Source: Clostridia bacterium
Lineage (GTDB): Bacteria; Bacillota; Clostridia; Oscillospirales; Acutalibacteraceae
Length of the DNA: 63,900 nt
Direction: 5' to 3'
NCBI GenBank assembly: GCA_017503135.1
Contig: JAFVTQ010000005.1
Span: 1 to 63,900 of the forward strand
Notes under the pieces: model-generated
Database searches by the model: none
Seen by the model: the letters and a program-made list of their open reading frames with translations, nothing else
What the model was told of the DNA's origin: nothing
In this document: positions 61,908 to 63,900 of the stretch, in pieces
How the letters are laid out: each line of letters begins with the position of its first letter
Numbering within the stretch: the first letter of the stretch is position 1
Program-made: the position numbers and the translations under genes

Positions 61908-62445
61908 ATTCTTCTGTTTGTTTTCCTAAAAATGATGCGGCAACAGAAATAAGTTTGATTTCTGTCTGTGTGGGCATACTACCATCAGAATTGAGCATAA
62001 GCACAACTGCGCCCGCAACATCGCCACCACCAATGATGGGATAGGCTATTCCTGCTTCTTTTTCGCTGTCTGCAAGGGGATATAATGCCTTAATGTCAGG
62101 GGATGCAACATAGTTCTCTCTGTCTTCCATCATATCTTCTAAAGCCGTTGAAATGCGTTTATCAAGTGCATCTTTTTTAGGCATACCCGAAACTGCAATA
62201 ACATGGTCACGGTCGGTGATAATAACAGGCAAGTTTGTCGCTCTGTTTAATACATCGGTGTATTGGCTGGCAAATTCTGACAATTCACCAATGGGCGAAT
62301 ATTTTTTAAAAATAACCTCACCATCAGATGCTGTGTAAATCTCCAACGGGTCTCCTTCACGGATTCGCATAGTCCTACGAATTTCTTTTGGAATAACAAC
62401 CCTTCCCAAATCGTCAATTCTTCTCACAATCCCAGTTGCTTTCAT
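61906..62445 (-). CDS. spoVT: Stage V sporulation protein T (SpoVT)
   Basis: 179 aa from the ATG at 62445 with SD GAAGGAG. AbrB-type swapped-hairpin DNA-binding N-terminus (MKATGIVRRIDDLGRVVIPKEIRRTMRIREGDPLEIYT), near identical to Bacillus SpoVT, then a GAF-like sensor domain (~55-179). In Bacillus it adjusts sigma-G genes in the forespore. It is the main evidence here that the organism is a spore former. No clear sigma-G promoter was seen by eye. Confidence 0.95.
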   Translation of the reverse strand: MKATGIVRRIDDLGRVVIPKEIRRTMRIREGDPLEIYTASDGEVIFKKYSPIGELSEFASQYTDVLNRATNLPVIITDRDHVIAVSGMPKKDALDKRISTALEDMMEDRENYVASPDIKALYPLADSEKEAGIAYPIIGGGDVAGAVVLMLNSDGSMPTQTEIKLISVAASFLGKQTEE

Positions 62446-62550
62446 ATATAAAATCTCCTTCAAATTCAAATGTTGATACTATTATTTGTGATTAAAGGGA
62501 ATTTATACTTAATCTTTTGCAATTCATGATGTCGTATATTTTTTACTTTT

Positions 62551-62591
62551 TGTCAAACACACTTGACACAGTGTTAAGGTTTTGTTAAAAT
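62551..62591 (+). promoter_or_regulatory. Promoter and operator of the XRE regulator
   Basis: TTGACA (62563-62568), 17 bp, TAAAAT (62586-62591), a full-strength promoter. A perfect dyad TGTCAA-N6-TTGACA (62551-62568) covers the -35 box, the expected place for self-control by the downstream HTH protein. Confidence 0.65.
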
Positions 62592-62624
62592 AAAAATGAA
62601 ATATTTTGAAAGGAGATGATAACG

Positions 62625-62819
62625 GTGGCAGAAAATCGAAAAATTATAATCGCTAGAGCCGAACTGGCTCTGACTCAAAAAGATTTAGCAAACGCCGTTG
62701 GAGTCTCCCGTCAAACAATAGTAAGCATAGAAAAAGGCAACTGCAATCCTTCTCTCAAACTATGTAAGGCAATATGTAGAGAATTGGGGAAATCCCTAAG
62801 CGATTTATTTGAGAACTAA
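62625..62819 (+). CDS. Small XRE-family transcriptional regulator
   Basis: 64 aa from GTG at 62625, 9 nt after SD AAAGGAG; an ATG at 62616 touches the SD. It is all helix-turn-helix: RAELALTQKDLANAVGVSRQTIVSIEKGNCNPSLKLCKAICRELGKSLSDLFEN, the YozG/Cro type. Size and position before a DNA methyltransferase fit a controller (C) protein of a restriction-modification system, but small XRE proteins have many roles. Confidence 0.88.
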   Translation: MAENRKIIIARAELALTQKDLANAVGVSRQTIVSIEKGNCNPSLKLCKAICRELGKSLSDLFEN

Positions 62820-62896
62820 GCGAAGTCCGTTTTATGGTACAGTAATTATTGTAAATTTTTAATAATAAAGAGCAAGCGTTTTAGAAAGGTGTTATC

Positions 62897-63900
62897 ATGA
62901 AAAAAAATGAAAATCGATACTTGGAAACAACCCGTCCAGCAATGTATCGTGCTTTAAAATATTGGGGTAAAAAACCCCATAATATTTGGAATGAAATAAT
63001 ATGCGAATATAGTAAACCAATGGATATTATTTTTGACCCTTTCGCAGGTTCGGGCTTGACATTCTTCGAAAGTATAAAAGCAGGTCGATTTCCCATCGTG
63101 AGTGATATTAACCCTTTAACAAACTTTCTTGTTGATGTATATTCCAGTTCAATAGATTATAGGGAACTTAATAACTATTTTGATAGAATAACAAAAAGTG
63201 TTTGCTCGATAAAAACTTATAAAGACACATATTTATGCAAATGTAAAAAATGTGGAAACGAAACTGACATCTATAATTATTTATTTGAAAAAGATGTGTG
63301 TACAAAAATTTCTTATAAATGCAAACACTGTGGAGCAACAATTTCTGAACCTATAAAGCACATACCAGAATGCGAAGAATTAAAATTTTGGTTGCCAAAT
63401 TATGATATTTCTAACTTTCAAACGATTTGTAAAAGTACATTAGAAAGATTTGGTGGAGCAGACATAAAAAATATTTGGCCTAAAAATGCATTGCAGATAT
63501 TGTCGGCTATTTTTCACTATATTTCTATAACCCCAGAACCTTATAGAAAGGTTTTGACATTTGCTTTTTTACAAACCGTACATTTAACAACAAAAATGTG
63601 TGCTGCTCGTTCGGAAAAAACCAACAGACCGTTATCAACTAGCTGGGGAAGACCCGCATATATGTACCTTAAAAACCGATTAGAGCAAAACCCGCTTATT
63701 CAATTCAAAAGGGCTTTTTCTGGCCCGAATGGTATTGTAAATGCATTCAATTCAAGAGACACCTATTTAAAACCATATAAATATAGTAGTGAGGTTTTGT
63801 TTTCTAATTCGATTTCGGGCATCTCTTTATATGGTGATGCAAAATCTTTACAATTACCCGAAAAATCGGTTGATTTAATCATTACTGACCCACCGTATGG
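62897..63900 (+). CDS. Zn-ribbon DNA methyltransferase (COG1743-like), N-terminal part
   Basis: The frame is open from the ATG at 62897 (SD AAAGGTG) to the window edge, 334 codons so far. The N-terminal segment RYLETTRPAMYRALKYWGKKPHNIWNEII (split, ~8-36) and DPFAGSGLTFFESIKAG (~46, SAM-binding motif I) are followed by a cysteine cluster (CKCKKCGN and CKHCGA) that could form a zinc ribbon, and by TDPPYG at the edge (catalytic motif IV for N6-adenine or N4-cytosine). The order motif I, long insert, motif IV resembles adenine methylases with a Zn ribbon of the COG1743 / DUF1156 type, which are often part of multi-gene defence systems. The catalytic end is not seen. Confidence 0.85.
   Translation, partial: MKKNENRYLETTRPAMYRALKYWGKKPHNIWNEIICEYSKPMDIIFDPFAGSGLTFFESIKAGRFPIVSDINPLTNFLVDVYSSSIDYRELNNYFDRITKSVCSIKTYKDTYLCKCKKCGNETDIYNYLFEKDVCTKISYKCKHCGATISEPIKHIPECEELKFWLPNYDISNFQTICKSTLERFGGADIKNIWPKNALQILSAIFHYISITPEPYRKVLTFAFLQTVHLTTKMCAARSEKTNRPLSTSWGRPAYMYLKNRLEQNPLIQFKRAFSGPNGIVNAFNSRDTYLKPYKYSSEVLFSNSISGISLYGDAKSLQLPEKSVDLIITDPPY

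Overview
The window reads as a chromosome segment of a moderately AT-rich, endospore-forming Clostridia member, most likely Oscillospirales / Ruminococcus-like. Reasons: a SpoVT-type AbrB regulator; the Firmicutes S10-spc-alpha ribosomal order with type-Z S14, a KOW-domain protein between map and infA, and secY-adk-map in the middle; AAGGAGG Shine-Dalgarno sites before nearly every gene; TTG and GTG starts; and many near-consensus sigma-A promoters with 17-bp spacers. No rRNA, tRNA, insertion sequence, prophage or CRISPR array was seen.

Layout. (1) 1-663: the end of a secreted or cell-surface protein. (2) About 0.8-21.9 kb: a complete type IV pilus (T4P) locus. It encodes a PilP-like membrane protein, a LysM protein with secretin N-domains but no secretin barrel, PilT, PilC, PilM, PilN, PilO, PilB, three large minor pilins (one of 1304 aa), two short PilA-type pilins each behind its own promoter and leader, a large YfhO-family membrane protein and the prepilin peptidase PilD. 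(3) 21.9-26.5 kb, minus strand: a class III aminotransferase with a duplicated class II aldolase protein, then an iron alcohol dehydrogenase preceded by a candidate structured RNA. (4) 26.7-28.2 kb: a PadR / HAAS (DUF1700) / small membrane protein / PspC envelope-stress-type operon. (5) 28.3-44.2 kb: S10, spc and alpha ribosomal genes, rpsJ to rplQ, with a structured ~300-nt leader and two structured intercistronic regions. (6) 44.2-52.6 kb: small membrane proteins, a phosphodiesterase-nagA operon, three overlapping small genes of unknown function, an alanine/sodium symporter and a two-component system. (7) 52.7-62.4 kb: alaS and a HIT protein; a cysteine-type sulfatase fused to membrane helices with its radical-SAM maturase; an acyltransferase; a VanY-like carboxypeptidase; a second surface protein related to the one at the left edge; spoVT. 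(8) 62.5 kb to the edge: a small XRE regulator with an inverted repeat at its promoter, then the start of a zinc-ribbon DNA methyltransferase. This looks like the first genes of a restriction or defence island that continues outside the window.

How the parts fit. The pilus locus carries every inner machine part (motors PilB and PilT, platform PilC, alignment complex PilM/N/O/P, peptidase PilD) plus modules suited to a single-membrane cell. The LysM/secretin-N protein could replace the outer-membrane secretin as a peptidoglycan-level guide, and the three large minor pilins could form a GspK/I/J-like tip carrying a big adhesin. Regulatory DNA is unusually readable: a 14-bp palindrome is shared exactly between the pilus promoter region and the region upstream of the ribosomal operon, a perfect 20-bp palindrome sits on the predicted pilus start site, and the two pilin genes share a leader motif. 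Promoters, RNA folds and functions were read by eye. No search or folding program was run.
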